Origin: Myxocyprinus asiaticus
Taxonomy: Eukaryota; Chordata; Actinopteri; Cypriniformes; Catostomidae
Direction: 5' to 3'
DNA length: 64,000 nt
NCBI RefSeq assembly: GCF_019703515.2
Contig: NC_059362.1
Span: 32,156,326 to 32,220,325, forward strand
Each line of letters starts with the position of its first letter. The first letter of the stretch is position 1. Below are positions 11,921 to 23,000 of this stretch, piece after piece. Position numbers and translations under genes: made by a program. Under the pieces are notes generated by a model. The model worked only from the letters and a program-made list of their open reading frames with translations, did no database searches and was not told where the DNA came from.

Positions 11921-12494
11921 TGTTGACATGTCTAGTTGAGGGAGACAAACTCGAAACATCATTGTTTAGTGCTACCAATAAGTTTTGCAACAACAAATTG
12001 GTAAGGTTTTAATAGTAAATCAATTAACACAATCCACAAAGTTTTCACTGGGTGGACAAATAAAAAGTGCTTTGTGCTTTTTGAGAAGACATATTCCTTT
12101 CTAACAAGGCAGTTTTATTTTCAAATAGGGTAAATGAAATATCTCCTTTGAAAGGTAAGTTGCCTGTATAGACCTTATTCAAAGTAACTCCATCTTTAGC
12201 TGTCCAGCTAACTTAAATGTTCTTAAAATGTTTTCCAAATGTTACATTGTACAATGTAGTGGGATCATGAAAATGGCTGTGGGAAAATGAAAAATTGTTT
12301 TCTTAATGTCAGTTGAACGTTCCTCAAAATGTAAAAACTACTGCCAATAGAAATACTGTTCAGTAAAGGGTGTTCACATTTGAGTCCACTTAAAAAAAAA
12401 AAAAGAAAAAAAAAAAGACTAAATAAATAAAGAAAATACAGTGAAACATAGAAGGGAACGAAAACAGATTCACATCATCTTCGCATTATATCAA
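11921..12494. other. Intergenic DNA, no gene seen
   Basis: AT-rich sequence with an interrupted poly-A tract at 12390-12418. The 12210-12310 stretch repeats AATGTT/ACGTT-type words also seen near 13920 and 17890, possibly degraded copies of one dispersed repeat. Confidence 0.45.
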
Positions 12495-13155
12495 CCCAGT
12501 CTCATTAAAATGCGTACATATTTTAAGAGTTGGCTATTTCGTATGATTTCGTACAAGTTCTTTCATATAAATTTGTATGATTTCATCATGTGCAACTGCC
12601 CAGATGTCTAATGCGGAAGTAAGCGCGAGTTTCGCGCACGAGGCGTTAAGGACATACTTATTAATATGATACCCTTACCCAAACCCCTTATCTAAACCTA
12701 ACCCATCAAAGTGTGTAAACATGATATGAAGCTGTTGTGTGTGACAGAAGCAAGTAATAATTTTTTTTTTAAATAATTTTCTTTATTTGTCACATTATAC
12801 ATTTGCACATATACAGTGAAATTCTTCTTTTTTTCACATATCCCAGCTAGGCTGGGGTCAGAGTGCAGAGTCAGCCATGATACGGCACCCCTGGAGCAGA
12901 TAGGGTCAAGGGCCTTGCTCAAGGGCCCAACAGTGGCATCTTGGCAGTGCTGGGGCTTGAACCCCCGACCTTCTGATCAGTAACCCAGAGCCCTAACCGC
13001 TGAGCTACCACTGCCCTAATTGTCACATATTAGATGGAAACCATGTCCAGTGACCTCATTGGCTGTAGTGAAAGTGGTAGGATATCATACCAATTAGCCA
13101 ATTTTAGAAAAGTCATATGAATCCTTACGAATTTGCTGTGAGTGTGTAGGTTATT
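12495..13155. repeat. Dispersed repeat split by a SINE
   Basis: The part right of about 12715 matches 35378-35540: AAGCTGTTGTGTGTGACAG, ATTAGATGGAAAC.ATGTCCAG and CATTGGCTGTAGTGAAAGT. The 35.4 kb copy lacks the roughly 245-base insertion seen here. The left part has repeated TCGTATGATTTCGTAC words that look like part of the same MITE-like unit. Confidence 0.7.
12772..13017 (-). mobile_element. tRNA-derived SINE, copy A
   Basis: Read on the minus strand, the right end is a tRNA-like head. It has an A-box-like GTGGTAGCTCAGCGGTTAG and a B-box-like GGTCGGGGGTTCAAGCCCC, followed by a body with TGACTCTGCACTCTGACCCC. It ends in an AT-rich tail with CACTGTATATGTGCAAATG. A second copy of about 90% similarity by eye lies at 21793-22062. 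It is a pol III-type retroposon, not a functional tRNA gene. Confidence 0.85.
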
Positions 13156-14015
13156 GTCATTATTATTATTGTTATTATATAACAGTTATGTAATATTTTC
13201 TTAACCTGCATGTGACATAGCTATGCGGCCTTTAGCGGAAGCTTTTATTTTGGCAGTACACTGAAGGAAGATATTTCTGCAGAGAAATGCTCTCATTCAC
13301 TCTTTTGTCCACAAAAACCCAGTGTTATGAGGTTACTTTAAATTTTCATTGTAACTTTTAGCAGCCAAGCGTATTTGGAATTACACAAATGTGCAATTAT
13401 TGAATCTAGAGTGCTGTAAATTTAACTTGCTCAGCTCATTAAGGCCAAAGTATTCTTTGGTTGTCTGCATTGCTGATCAGAACGCGCACAGTATATGTTC
13501 CGTCATCAGCACAGTCTCACAGACTGTACGCCTCCAGCCCACATTTCTCGATACGTGGCCAGTTCTCATCTGTGCACATTGTTGCTGCATAAGCCTGCCA
13601 TTCACTGTACTAAAAGAGTATCACAAAGCCTTCATACTGTGCATGCGTTGAACGCGTTTGTATCCGCTCAGTCAAAAGACTATATTCTGAAGGGCAACGC
13701 AGCCATCCGGGTGCGATCTTAATCCGAAATGCGGAAAAACTAAGTAAAACTATATTCCTGGACCTTTATATTCAAAGGCGCTGCACACATACATCAAGCG
13801 CAGTGAGAAGCGCATGCAGACTATTTATTTAATTAAATCGCAGTCTTAACGGTTTGATAATTGTACTACGACATATCACGATTCATCTAATAACATTATA
13901 TGGATGTTCCTTATACTAAAAATGTCATAAGGATGTTCCATTCATGTTGTTTTAACAACGTTTGTCCGTAACCTTTATATAATGTTAGCCAATGTTGTTG
14001 TAACCTTCCCTGTTA
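13156..14015. other. Intergenic DNA, no gene seen
   Basis: Unique sequence. 13480-13740 has short overlapping frames without recognisable products. 13890-14015 carries ACGTT/ATGTT words like those near 17890. Confidence 0.45.
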
Positions 14016-14150
14016 GGTTGGTAATTTTTGACGGGAATGAAAACGAGGCTGTGAGGAATATACTTAGTCTCTTCAGTGGCATGTAGGCTACTATTTAAAG
14101 CTCCTTCGCATCAAATTTTAACAATTTGTGCTTTCAGTTTTTTGTCTACT
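14016..14150. repeat. Dispersed repeat, half copy
   Basis: Shares GGGAATGAAAACGAGGCTGTGAGGAATA, AGTCTCT.CA.TGGCATG and TTTTAACA..TTGTG/TTTTC words with 23205-23335, where the full unit is palindromic. Confidence 0.65.
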
Positions 14151-14198
14151 GATTTTTTATTTTTATTTTTATTTTTTCAAGAATGCAAATCCAAGTCT

Positions 14199-14200
14199 TG

Positions 14201-14269
<69 letters not shown>

Positions 14270-14300
14270 TTATTTAATTTTTTTTATTTTTTATTTTGGG
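14199..14300. repeat. (TA)n plus T-rich tract
   Basis: About 60 bases of pure TA are followed by a T-rich run with TTTATTT units. Confidence 0.95.
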
Positions 14301-14319
14301 ACAGTCATGTCCGCCATTT

Positions 14320-15275
14320 ATATCATGCAAATTAGTGAGGTCCTTACATTCAAGTTTTTAACGAGAAAGTTAGGAGTAATTAATTAGGCCGCAGGGCTCT
14401 TTATGCTATTTAGGGGCATCCTTTCATTGAACATTGAGAGCGTGTTTCTCCTGTCTAAGGGCTTTTCTCCTGTCCAGCTCTTCTCAGTTCACGTTGGCTC
14501 TCAGAGGGCAGAATAGCCCAAGCCTTGATCCTCATCAGTTGTCATCCCCAGTTCTGGCTACTTTGGCCGCTGCTAGTGGGGAAGTCAGGCCTAATCCCTG
14601 GAAGGAATCATGGCAAAAGAAAAGCAACAATAACCAAGTCAACCGTAAAAAATGAAAGCGAAATCTCTATTATCAGCCTCAACATTTCCCAGCGATGCAG
14701 TGAAATCGGGCTGGTTTGTCATTCGAGTCAGACACCGGGGGGAGAATCTGGGGTCGCTTTGGGTTGGTAGACTCACAAGACGTTTAGAGAGCAATATTTC
14801 AGCGAAAGGGGGCCTCGCATTTGCAAAATCCCCCTCACATCCCGCATAAGCATTAAATGCAGTCTGACTTTATGTTGTATAGGCAGCGCAAAACAAGAAA
14901 AGAGGCACAGTCCTCGCATAAAGGAACGCGGTTTTGTGGAATTAGGGACGGCCTAAAGAACGGAGAATAACTTCTGCATAACTTCAGCTCCTCTCTCTCC
15001 TATTTCGGGAGGGAGCCAAGTTTATTCTAAAGGCTAAAAGCGCACCGATTTTAGAAAACCCTTAACTGGTCGCTTGTAGTCGATGTCACGAATTACAAAG
15101 CTATAGCAAAGTTATAGAAACTTGATGAATAATAGCGTACATGAAAAAGAGACTAAACCAACCTTTTTCCTTAATTTATTTTATTTGTAAGACTTATTAA
15201 AAAGTCATTGTGTTATAACATATGCACCAAACTTTTTAGCCACCAAGCGCCTTTTCTAATCATTCTCTCCTGTCT
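14320..15275. other. Repeat-poor GC-richer island
   Basis: Unique sequence with a TTAATTAGG site near 14379, many CG dinucleotides and no known repeat. Short overlapping frames at 14434-14849 have no recognisable product. It could be a regulatory block of the nr2e1-ostm1 interval. Confidence 0.35.
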
Positions 15276-15280
15276 TATTT

Positions 15281-16580
15281 AAGGAATATTCCTGGTTCAG
15301 TTGAAGTCAAGCCCAATCGACAGCATGTGTGACATAATGTTGATTACCACAAACATTAATTTAGACTCGTCCCTCTTTTCTTAAAAAAGAAGAAGAAGAA
15401 GAAGAAAGAAAAAAAATCGAGATAACAGTGAGGCACTTATACAATGGAAGTGAATGGGGCCAATTTTTGTAAAAAAAAAATGTCTGTAATTTTAATGGTA
15501 AAAGACTGTAAAAATGCTACAGAAAAAAAACGTTAATTGATTAATGAGTATTAACTGTAAAATATACAGTAAAAACTTGCAATATATTTTAAGACAATAC
15601 AGTAGTTTTTGCAATAAAATTTTGTAAAAATTAATTTTTTTAGAAAGTATAATTTTCCTGTATAATTAATGGTAAAAATGTACACTATGTTTAACAAGAG
15701 ATTACATGTACTTTTTACAGTAAATTATTGTTAAAATTACAATTAAAAAATTAATAATCGTGCATTCCCACAACTCCCTGCATGACCCATTATATTTCAT
15801 TATATTTGATGGGAATAGTTATGTTTCTTCTTATTTTTAATATCAGTTACATACTGATTCTGTGTTATATTTGATGTAGTTTAATGTTTACTGCATTATT
15901 TAAATTTCACATGTGTTACCCTGATGGTGTTTAGTGTTTGTGTGAGTGACACTGAGTCTCTACATGTGTATTGGTCATTGCTCCTGGAAGAGCCACTATT
16001 GGTGTACATCATGTCATCATGTGCTCTTCTGTAATTTTTACGTTGATTAACAATACCTTATAAAGTAAAAAGCTGATATTTACAGTTTCAGAAGCTTAAT
16101 TACAACAGTTTTAAACTGTAAAATGTTCAGGTTGTTCTGTAAAGCTGTTTACATGTTCACTGTATGTTTTACATAATTATTCTGGCAACCACAGCTGCCA
16201 TTTTTTACAGTGCAGATTAAATTCTTATTTGTCAACATGTTACATAGTCATGGCAGCAAAGTTGTAAACTTGGTAGACATATGATATAACTTTACAAAAA
16301 AAAAAAAAAAAAAAAAAAAGGTTAGTAAGCGATTTTACCACTAAAATCATTTTAACATGCATACTGTTTATGTCTTATGGCCATACATTTGAAATGTTAT
16401 CGTTTACGGATTGGTCCCATTCACTTCCATTGTAAGTGCCTTACTGTAACCCAGATTTGTGCTTTTTTAAAGAAAAGGAGGGAGAAGTTTTTTTTTTTTT
16501 GTTTTTTTGTTTTTAGTATTCAACATTATGCCACTAATGCTGTCAAATGAACTTTTATTGAACCCGGAATATTCATTTAA
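15281..16580. mobile_element. TTAA-flanked palindromic MITE, copy 1, with nested insertion
   Basis: Left end TTAAGGAATATTCCTGGTTC and right end GAACCCGGAATATTCATTTAA are inverted. Internal blocks (AGTGAGGCACTTA.ACAATGG near 15430 and its inverse near 16425) match the other copies. The middle, about 15475-16212, is foreign: a TTTTAC/GTAAAA-rich element ending TTTTTTACAGTG that splits the MITE. Confidence 0.75.
15475..16212. repeat. Nested AT-rich element inside MITE copy 1
   Basis: Many CTGTAAAA/TTTTACAG words occur in both orientations, ending in CCATTTTTTACAGTG. It interrupts the MITE between its CCAATTTTTG block and its GGCA(G)CAAAGTTGTAAA block. No coding content is seen. Confidence 0.5.
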
Positions 16581-18180
16581 GCATAATGTCCCTGAAGTGA
16601 TTTGAGGAGACAATCAAATTTGCAAATTTAGTTCTGCACTAATGTCATCTTAATTTTCATTTTATTTAGATGGAATATAAAATAGATGGTAGCAACTTGT
16701 TTTCGGCTATTTTATTTTAAACGCCTAATTGGAAGAACAAAAATAACTGATCCCGAGAAAATGTCGTCACATCCTCTGTGCCTCAGAAATGATTGTGATG
16801 GTGCTGATCCATGAAATCAGTGTCTCTTGTAGTTCCTTGAAAGCCTGCTTTTTCGATTTAAAATTTCATTAGGACAATCGTGAGCCACCCACTTTTATAA
16901 TTTTCAAAAATTTAAACAAAGTTACCCAGGCTTATCCTCTTGCTTAAGAGCTCTCCAGTCGATGAAGATTCTTCACTTTCACCGGCTAATTAGTGATTTT
17001 TGTCCTCGCTCAATTTCCTCTGTCTGCGTTGTGCATTCAAATGAAGCCCTTAATGCACTTGGTAATTGTAGGCCTACCTGTAAGAAAACCAGCATAAAGC
17101 CTGATTAGTTTCACACTGATCAATAAACTGATTTCTATGTTTTCCCCATGTAAAACTATAGGCTTATTTTCACCATTAACGTCATTCACTGCCTGGTATC
17201 GCAGTGGTGATAACCAAATATTTTGAATAATACTACTTTCATAAACTCTCTGCTTGCAAACCGCTGGAATCAGCTGCTGGGGGAGGGGTATGACTTGGAT
17301 CATCCAATTTAAGGCTATCACAATAACAGAGCTGCTACACTAGTAGTGGAGAGCTAATGCCACAATCCACGACATAAAACCTGCGAATTTACCCTCAGAC
17401 ATCAGCTCGCGCAGTAGAATAGCCCTTAATGCGAGACATTTTGAGTCCTCCATTTCCATCAGGCTCTCATGACTGCAGAATTGCCGCGGACTGCAAGTTA
17501 TCAAGAGGCACTAATTTCACATTAAAGACCATTGACTGCAGTGGCGTGATTCGAGGGTATGCGACAATTAACACAATCAGAATCGGAGCCCATATCGTTT
17601 AAGTTGACTCCGTAATTATATTTTATTATTTTTTTTGGCCGCGCGCGCTCACACATTCGAAAATTGCACGCTGTGTCAAAAACCGGGGCTGCGTGATGAG
17701 AAAATAGAAGATGCTATGCTTCTCCACACACAAAGTAAACAAGAACATAAAAAAGTATAAAGTACGAAATATATAGTTACATATGCTGTTTAATCTTAGC
17801 GACTGTTAATGATTATTTCATTGACAGAAATCAAGTTTTTGCGTTTATAAAATGTAGAGTTGTGTGTTTAGTCAGTCCAACTACAATTAAAACCTTCCTG
17901 CAACGTTCTGGGAAGGTTAGCTTATGGTTATAAAAATAAAACCTTAAAATAACAACCATTAGAGAAGCTTCTGTATAAGTTATTTTTAAGTTGCCACACA
18001 AAAACCTCCCTGCAACGTTCTCAGAACGTTATATAAACGGTTAGAAGAAATAGAACGCGAACGTTCCTAAAACATTAGAAATTGGTTTCCAATAAAACTT
18101 GAACTGTATGCTAACGTTGGGGGAATGTTCTATGTTTCCTGGGCAGTCAGCAGCACAGCAGCATGCAGTGACCTCAACTC
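16581..18180. other. Intergenic DNA, partly repeat-poor
   Basis: 16920-17640 is unique, with ATTAG-type sites (for example GGCTAATTAGTG near 16983), and could be regulatory. 17880-18140 repeats CTGCAACGTTCT and related AACGTT words at least twice, suggesting a degraded dispersed repeat. No coding exon is seen. Confidence 0.4.
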
Positions 18181-18181
18181 T

Positions 18182-18818
18182 TAAAGGAATATTCCGGGAT
18201 TAATATAAATTAAGCTCAGTCGAACGCATTTGTGGCATAATGTTGATTAGCCTATCACAATGAAAGAAGAAAGAAGCAAAAATCGAGGTTACAGTGAGGC
18301 ACTTACTAAGGAAGTGAAAGAGGCCAATTTTTGGAAGGGTTTTTAAACAGAAATGTGAAGCTTATAATGTTATAAAAGATGTTAAATTAGTTCTTCTGTT
18401 TACACTTGTGTATTATTTGAGCTGTAAAGTTGTTTAAATCGTCTTTTTTATGATCGTTTTAGGGTTTTAGTATTTAAGGTGTTAAGTCGCCATGGCAACA
18501 AAGTTGTAAAATTGCATATAAATTTACACAGAAAATGTTAGTAAGTGATTTTATCACACTAAAATCATGTTTACACGCATATTGTTTACATTTTTGGCAA
18601 TACTTTTCAAACAGTATTTTATTTATTTTTATTTATTTAAAGGTTAACAGATTGGCCCCATTCACTTCCATTGTAAGTACTCACTGTAACCCAGATTTTT
18701 GCTTTTTTTAAAGAAAATGATGGACAATTCTAAATTAGTTTTTGTAGTAATCAATATGATGCCACAAATGCTGTCGATTGAGCTTAATTTGTATTGAACC
18801 CAGAATATTCCTTTAATA
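18182..18818. mobile_element. TTAA-flanked palindromic MITE, copy 2
   Basis: TTAA then AGGAATATTCCGGGATTAAT at the left and GAACCCAGAATATTCCTTTAA at the right. Inner blocks with TGCCACAAATGCTGTCGATT and GGCCAATTTTTGGA occur in inverted pairs. It is non-coding. The TTAA flanks are typical of Kolobok or piggyBac targets. Confidence 0.8.
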
Positions 18819-18837
18819 GAATTTAGAGTAGGCCCTA

Positions 18838-19476
18838 TTAAGGAAATTTCAGGCTCAATACAAGTTAAGCTCAATCGACAGCATTTGTGGCATCATATTG
18901 ATTACTACAAAAACTAATTTTGAATTGCCTCCCTTTTTCTTTAAAAAAAAAGCAAAAATCTGGGTTACAGTGAGGTACTTACAATGGAAGTGAATGGGGC
19001 CAATCTGTTAACCTTTAAATGAACACTGTTTGAAAAGTATTGCCACAAAATATAAACAATATGAGCGCAAACATGATTTTAGTGTGATAAAATCACTTAC
19101 TAATCTTTTCTGCGTAAAGTTATATCAAATTTTACAACTTTGTTGCCATGACAATATAATGTCAAGAAATCCTAAAACCCTAAAACGACTGTACAAATTT
19201 AAACAACATTGCAGCTCAAATAATACACAAGTTTTGATAGAAGAATGAATGTAGGTACAATTCTAAATTTATAATCTTCATATTTCTTCCTTTAAACCCT
19301 CCAAAAATTGGGCCCATTAACTTCCATTGTAAGTTCCTCACAGTAACCTCGATTTTTGCTTTTTTTAAAGAAAAGGATGGACGAGTTGAAATTATTTTTT
19401 GGTGGTAGTCAACATTATGCCACAAATGCTGTAGATTGAGCTTAATTTGTTTTGAACCCGGAATATTCCTTTAATA
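18838..19476. mobile_element. TTAA-flanked palindromic MITE, copy 3
   Basis: Starts about 20 bases after copy 2 with TTAAGGAAATTTCAGGCTCA and ends GAACCCGGAATATTCCTTTAA. The inner blocks are the same, so copies 2 and 3 form a near-tandem pair. Confidence 0.8.
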
Positions 19477-20088
19477 GTGATAAAAAAAGGACTAGAAAAT
19501 TGACCATGATCAAAATCTGACGAAAGTAATATTAGACTTATTTTACAGCCATTTAGTCTGTTAAATTTGTATTAACAATACACATTTTATAAACAGTAAA
19601 ATGTATGTTTCTTGAGAGAGAGAGAGAGAGAGAGAGCGCGACTGTATACAGAACAGATGCATTACTTTTTTCCAAACAAGCTTTTATGTTATATAACTTT
19701 TTATATTATATAAACAACGTTTTATTTTAAAAACATTACAAACAATATCCACATAAATACAATAAAAACAGTAAAATAAATAAATAAATAAAAGTGCGTC
19801 ACTCATATACCCTATATGATATCCATTTTATAGCAACGCCATTTTTTAAACTTAAAATAATTAAAATAGACCGTCTAGAAATGGTTTATATGGGGTTTTA
19901 AAGCACTCAACTTTGTTTGATAAGACGCATCACTTTGGACATTACAGGTTTGACAGTCAGTTGAAATCCCGTCCATCGCGAGATTACCGTAGCCATGTGA
20001 CCGAGATGTCGGAAAAGAAAGAAACAGGAAGTGTGCAGAGTCTGGAAAGGCAGCAGCGTGTTGTACTATTTGGGATAAAAAAAAAGAT
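19477..20088. promoter_or_regulatory. ostm1 upstream region with uORF
   Basis: AT-rich sequence with a (GA)n tract at 19613-19637 and an A-rich tract near 19775. The last 200 bases, near the ostm1 start, are richer in CG. Upstream ATGs at 19913 and 20006 share one frame that ends at 20119, overlapping the ostm1 start out of frame. No TATA box was assigned. Confidence 0.4.
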
Positions 20089-23000
20089 ATGGGTTTTTGT
20101 ACGAAATTTGCATTTATAGTATCGTGTCTATTTGTAGGATGGGCGACTATTCAAATTACAGTTGTTAAATGCTCTGTTTACCCACCGGAGATGAGTGGCG
20201 AAGGTGCACTAAAGCTTCCCACACCAGTCATTCCCATGTCACCTGTTTTCCAAGCGAACAGTTTGGGATTTTTCTACTCTCTCAGTCTTTCATCTAACTT
20301 TCCAGAGGACTTGGAGGTTAACGAACATTGCATTAAACTGTTCCGCATCTTTGGTGAACGCTACGTGATTTATGCGAACTGTCTTGTGACTTATGCACGA
20401 CCCGTCAAAATCTGTCAGAACTGTTACACTGGCTTCAACAGTCTGGAGGAAATATATACAAATATCTCATCTGACCAGGTAAGTGCTAGTTGGAAGTGGA
20501 ATTTGTTCGAATTGTCGTCATATAACGCCAAACCAGTGTTCAGTTTCAGGCCTATAGATGTTCTTACATGTTTGAAGGGTGTTTGACATAATTTCCACCG
20601 GCTGGTCACATGCACTTATGTCTCGTGATTGTGTGTGGTCTGTGTATTACAACAGGCCTGGCACAGACGACTGGACTGTGTTAGTGAGCTTAAAGCACGT
20701 TTAAAGTTGTTTTTAAATAAAATAAGGGCAATTAAAATAGTTATATATCATTGTCCTATTCTCATTGCACTATTTTTGTTAATAAAACAACAGCTATGGA
20801 AAGCTGTTGTCATGACATCACATTGTATGCTTTTTTTGTCATTGTAGACACATTTGTTTCTTGTTACTGTAAATAAGTCAGTCATGAATTACACCGGTGG
20901 CCAGACGTTTGGAATAATGTACAGATTTTGCTCTTATGGAAAGAAATTGGTACTTTTATTCACCAAAGTGGCATTCAACTGATCACAATGTATAGTCAGG
21001 ACATTAATAATGTGAAACATTACTATTACAATTTGAAAAAAAATGTTCAGAACGTCTTAAACTACTTCAAAGAGTTCTCATCAAAAAATCCTCCACATGC
21101 AGCAATGACAACTTTGCAGATTCTTGGCATTCTAGCTGTCAGTTTGTCCAGATACCTGGGTAACATTTCACCCCACGCTTCCTGTAGCACTTGCCATAGA
21201 TGTGGCTGTCTTGTCTGACACTTCTCACGCACCTTACAGTCTAGCTGATCCCACAAAAGCTCAATGGGGTTAAGATCCATAACACTCTTTTCCAATTATC
21301 TGTGGTCCAATGTCTGTTTCTTTGCTCACTCTAACCTTTTCTTTTTGTTTTTCTGTTTCAAAAGTGGCTTTTTCTTTGCAATTCTTCTCATAAGGCCTGC
21401 ACCCCGAGTCTTCTCTTTACTGTTGTACATGAAACTGGTGTTGAGCGGGTAGAATTCAATGAAGCTGTCAGCTGAGGACATGTGAGGCATCTATTTCTCA
21501 AACGAGAGACTCTGATGTACTTATCCTCTTGTTTAGGTGTACATCTGGGCTTTCCACATCTCTTTCTGTCCTTGTTGTCTTTTGTCTTTGAAGACTGTAG
21601 TGTACACCTTTGTATGAAATCTTCAGTTGTTTGGCAATTTCAAGCATTGTATAGCCTTCATTCCTCAAAACAATGATTGAGTTTCTAGAGAAAGCTGTTT
21701 CTTTTTTTGCTATTTTTGACCTAATATTGTCCCAAAGACATGCCAGTCTATTGCATACTGTGGCAACTCAAAAACAAACACAAAGACAATGTAATTATAA
21801 TAATAATTAATTAATAATAATTTAATTAATAATTTTCTTTATTTATCACACATTATACATTTGCACATATACAGTGAAATTCTTCTTTTTTCACATATCC
21901 CAGCTAGGCTGGGGTCAGAGTGCAGGATCAGCCATGATATGGCGCCCCTGGAGCAGATAGGGTCAAGGGCCCAACAGTGGCACCTTGGCGGTGCTGGGGC
22001 TTGAACCCCTGACCTTCTGATCAGTAACCCAGAGCCTTAACTGCTGAGCTACCACTGCCCCCCAATGTTAAGCTTCATTTAATGAACCAAATAGCTGTAT
22101 TTGATATAATGGCAAGTGAATTTCTAGTACCAAATTAGCAATTTAGCATGATTACTCAAGGATAAGGTGTTGGAGTGATGGCTGCTGGAAATGGGGCCTG
22201 TCTAGATTTGATCAAAAATGACTTTTTTCAAATAGTGATAGTGCTGTTTTTTACATCAGTAATGTCCTGACTATACTTTGTGATGAGTTGAATGCCATTT
22301 TCGTGAAAGTAGCAATTTCCTTCTGAAACAGCTAAATCTGTACATTATTCCAAACTTTTGGCCGCCAGTGTAATAAATACAAAAATAATTTCAGTCTGAT
22401 TATGTGTTGTCTTCATAGCCGGGTCCTGGAAATGTCAGCTGCCATGACAGCCTGATGCGTTCTGATAGGCTGATGCTGCTCTATAACCTTTACAGCAATT
22501 TAGATGAGATTTGGACATCAGCAGGATGCAAACGTAAGTAACGTGTCACAGCCTAAAATATTGTAGGTTCAGTTAGAGCTTGCATTATGATGTGTCATTG
22601 AGACCTAGAAAGAAAGAGAGTATAACTGCACAACTCAAAATATAGGATTATTTTATTAACCAATGTTTCGGCTATCAGCCATTTCCAATGTATAATTTTA
22701 TCACAATAGAAAAACAAACATACTGTATATAAAGTCAGCAATTACCAACAGGTGAAAATGATTTACATCATAATAGAATGTGTGACGGGATTACTCTCCA
22801 TGATCTGGCTGTTTTTGTGTGTGTGTGTGTGTGTGTGTTTTTTTTTGTTGTTTTTTTTTTAGTTTTAAATGTAGTTTAAAAAACTGACATGCTTGTTAGC
22901 CAATGAGAAACTTCTATTATGATGTAATCGTCTTCACCTGTTGGTAATTGCTGACTTCCAATGTGATGAAATTATACCTTGAAAAAGGCTGATAGCTGAA

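Larger units (their letters stand above)
20892..22370 (-). mobile_element. Tc1-like transposon remnant in ostm1 intron 1
   Basis: Inverted ends CACCGGTGGCCAGACGTTTG and, reading inward from the right end, CACTGGCGGCCAAAAGTTTG are both flanked by TA. Both continue with GAATAATGTACAGA. The minus strand at 21062-21295 encodes a Tc1 transposase C-terminus with [12 protein letters not shown] (the catalytic Glu region reads EL..Q). The rest is shifted or lost. Without the nested SINE it is about 1.2 kb, so it is internally deleted. Confidence 0.85.

Noticed and set aside
12940..13017. tRNA-like sequence with A- and B-box motifs on the minus strand
   Set aside because: It is the head of a SINE: a second copy with the same tail lies at 21793-22062, and the acceptor stem does not pair as in a real tRNA.
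1..20000. nr2e1 coding exons expected by synteny
   Set aside because: No nuclear-receptor zinc-finger or ligand-binding segment was recognised on either strand; the gene is probably beyond the left edge.
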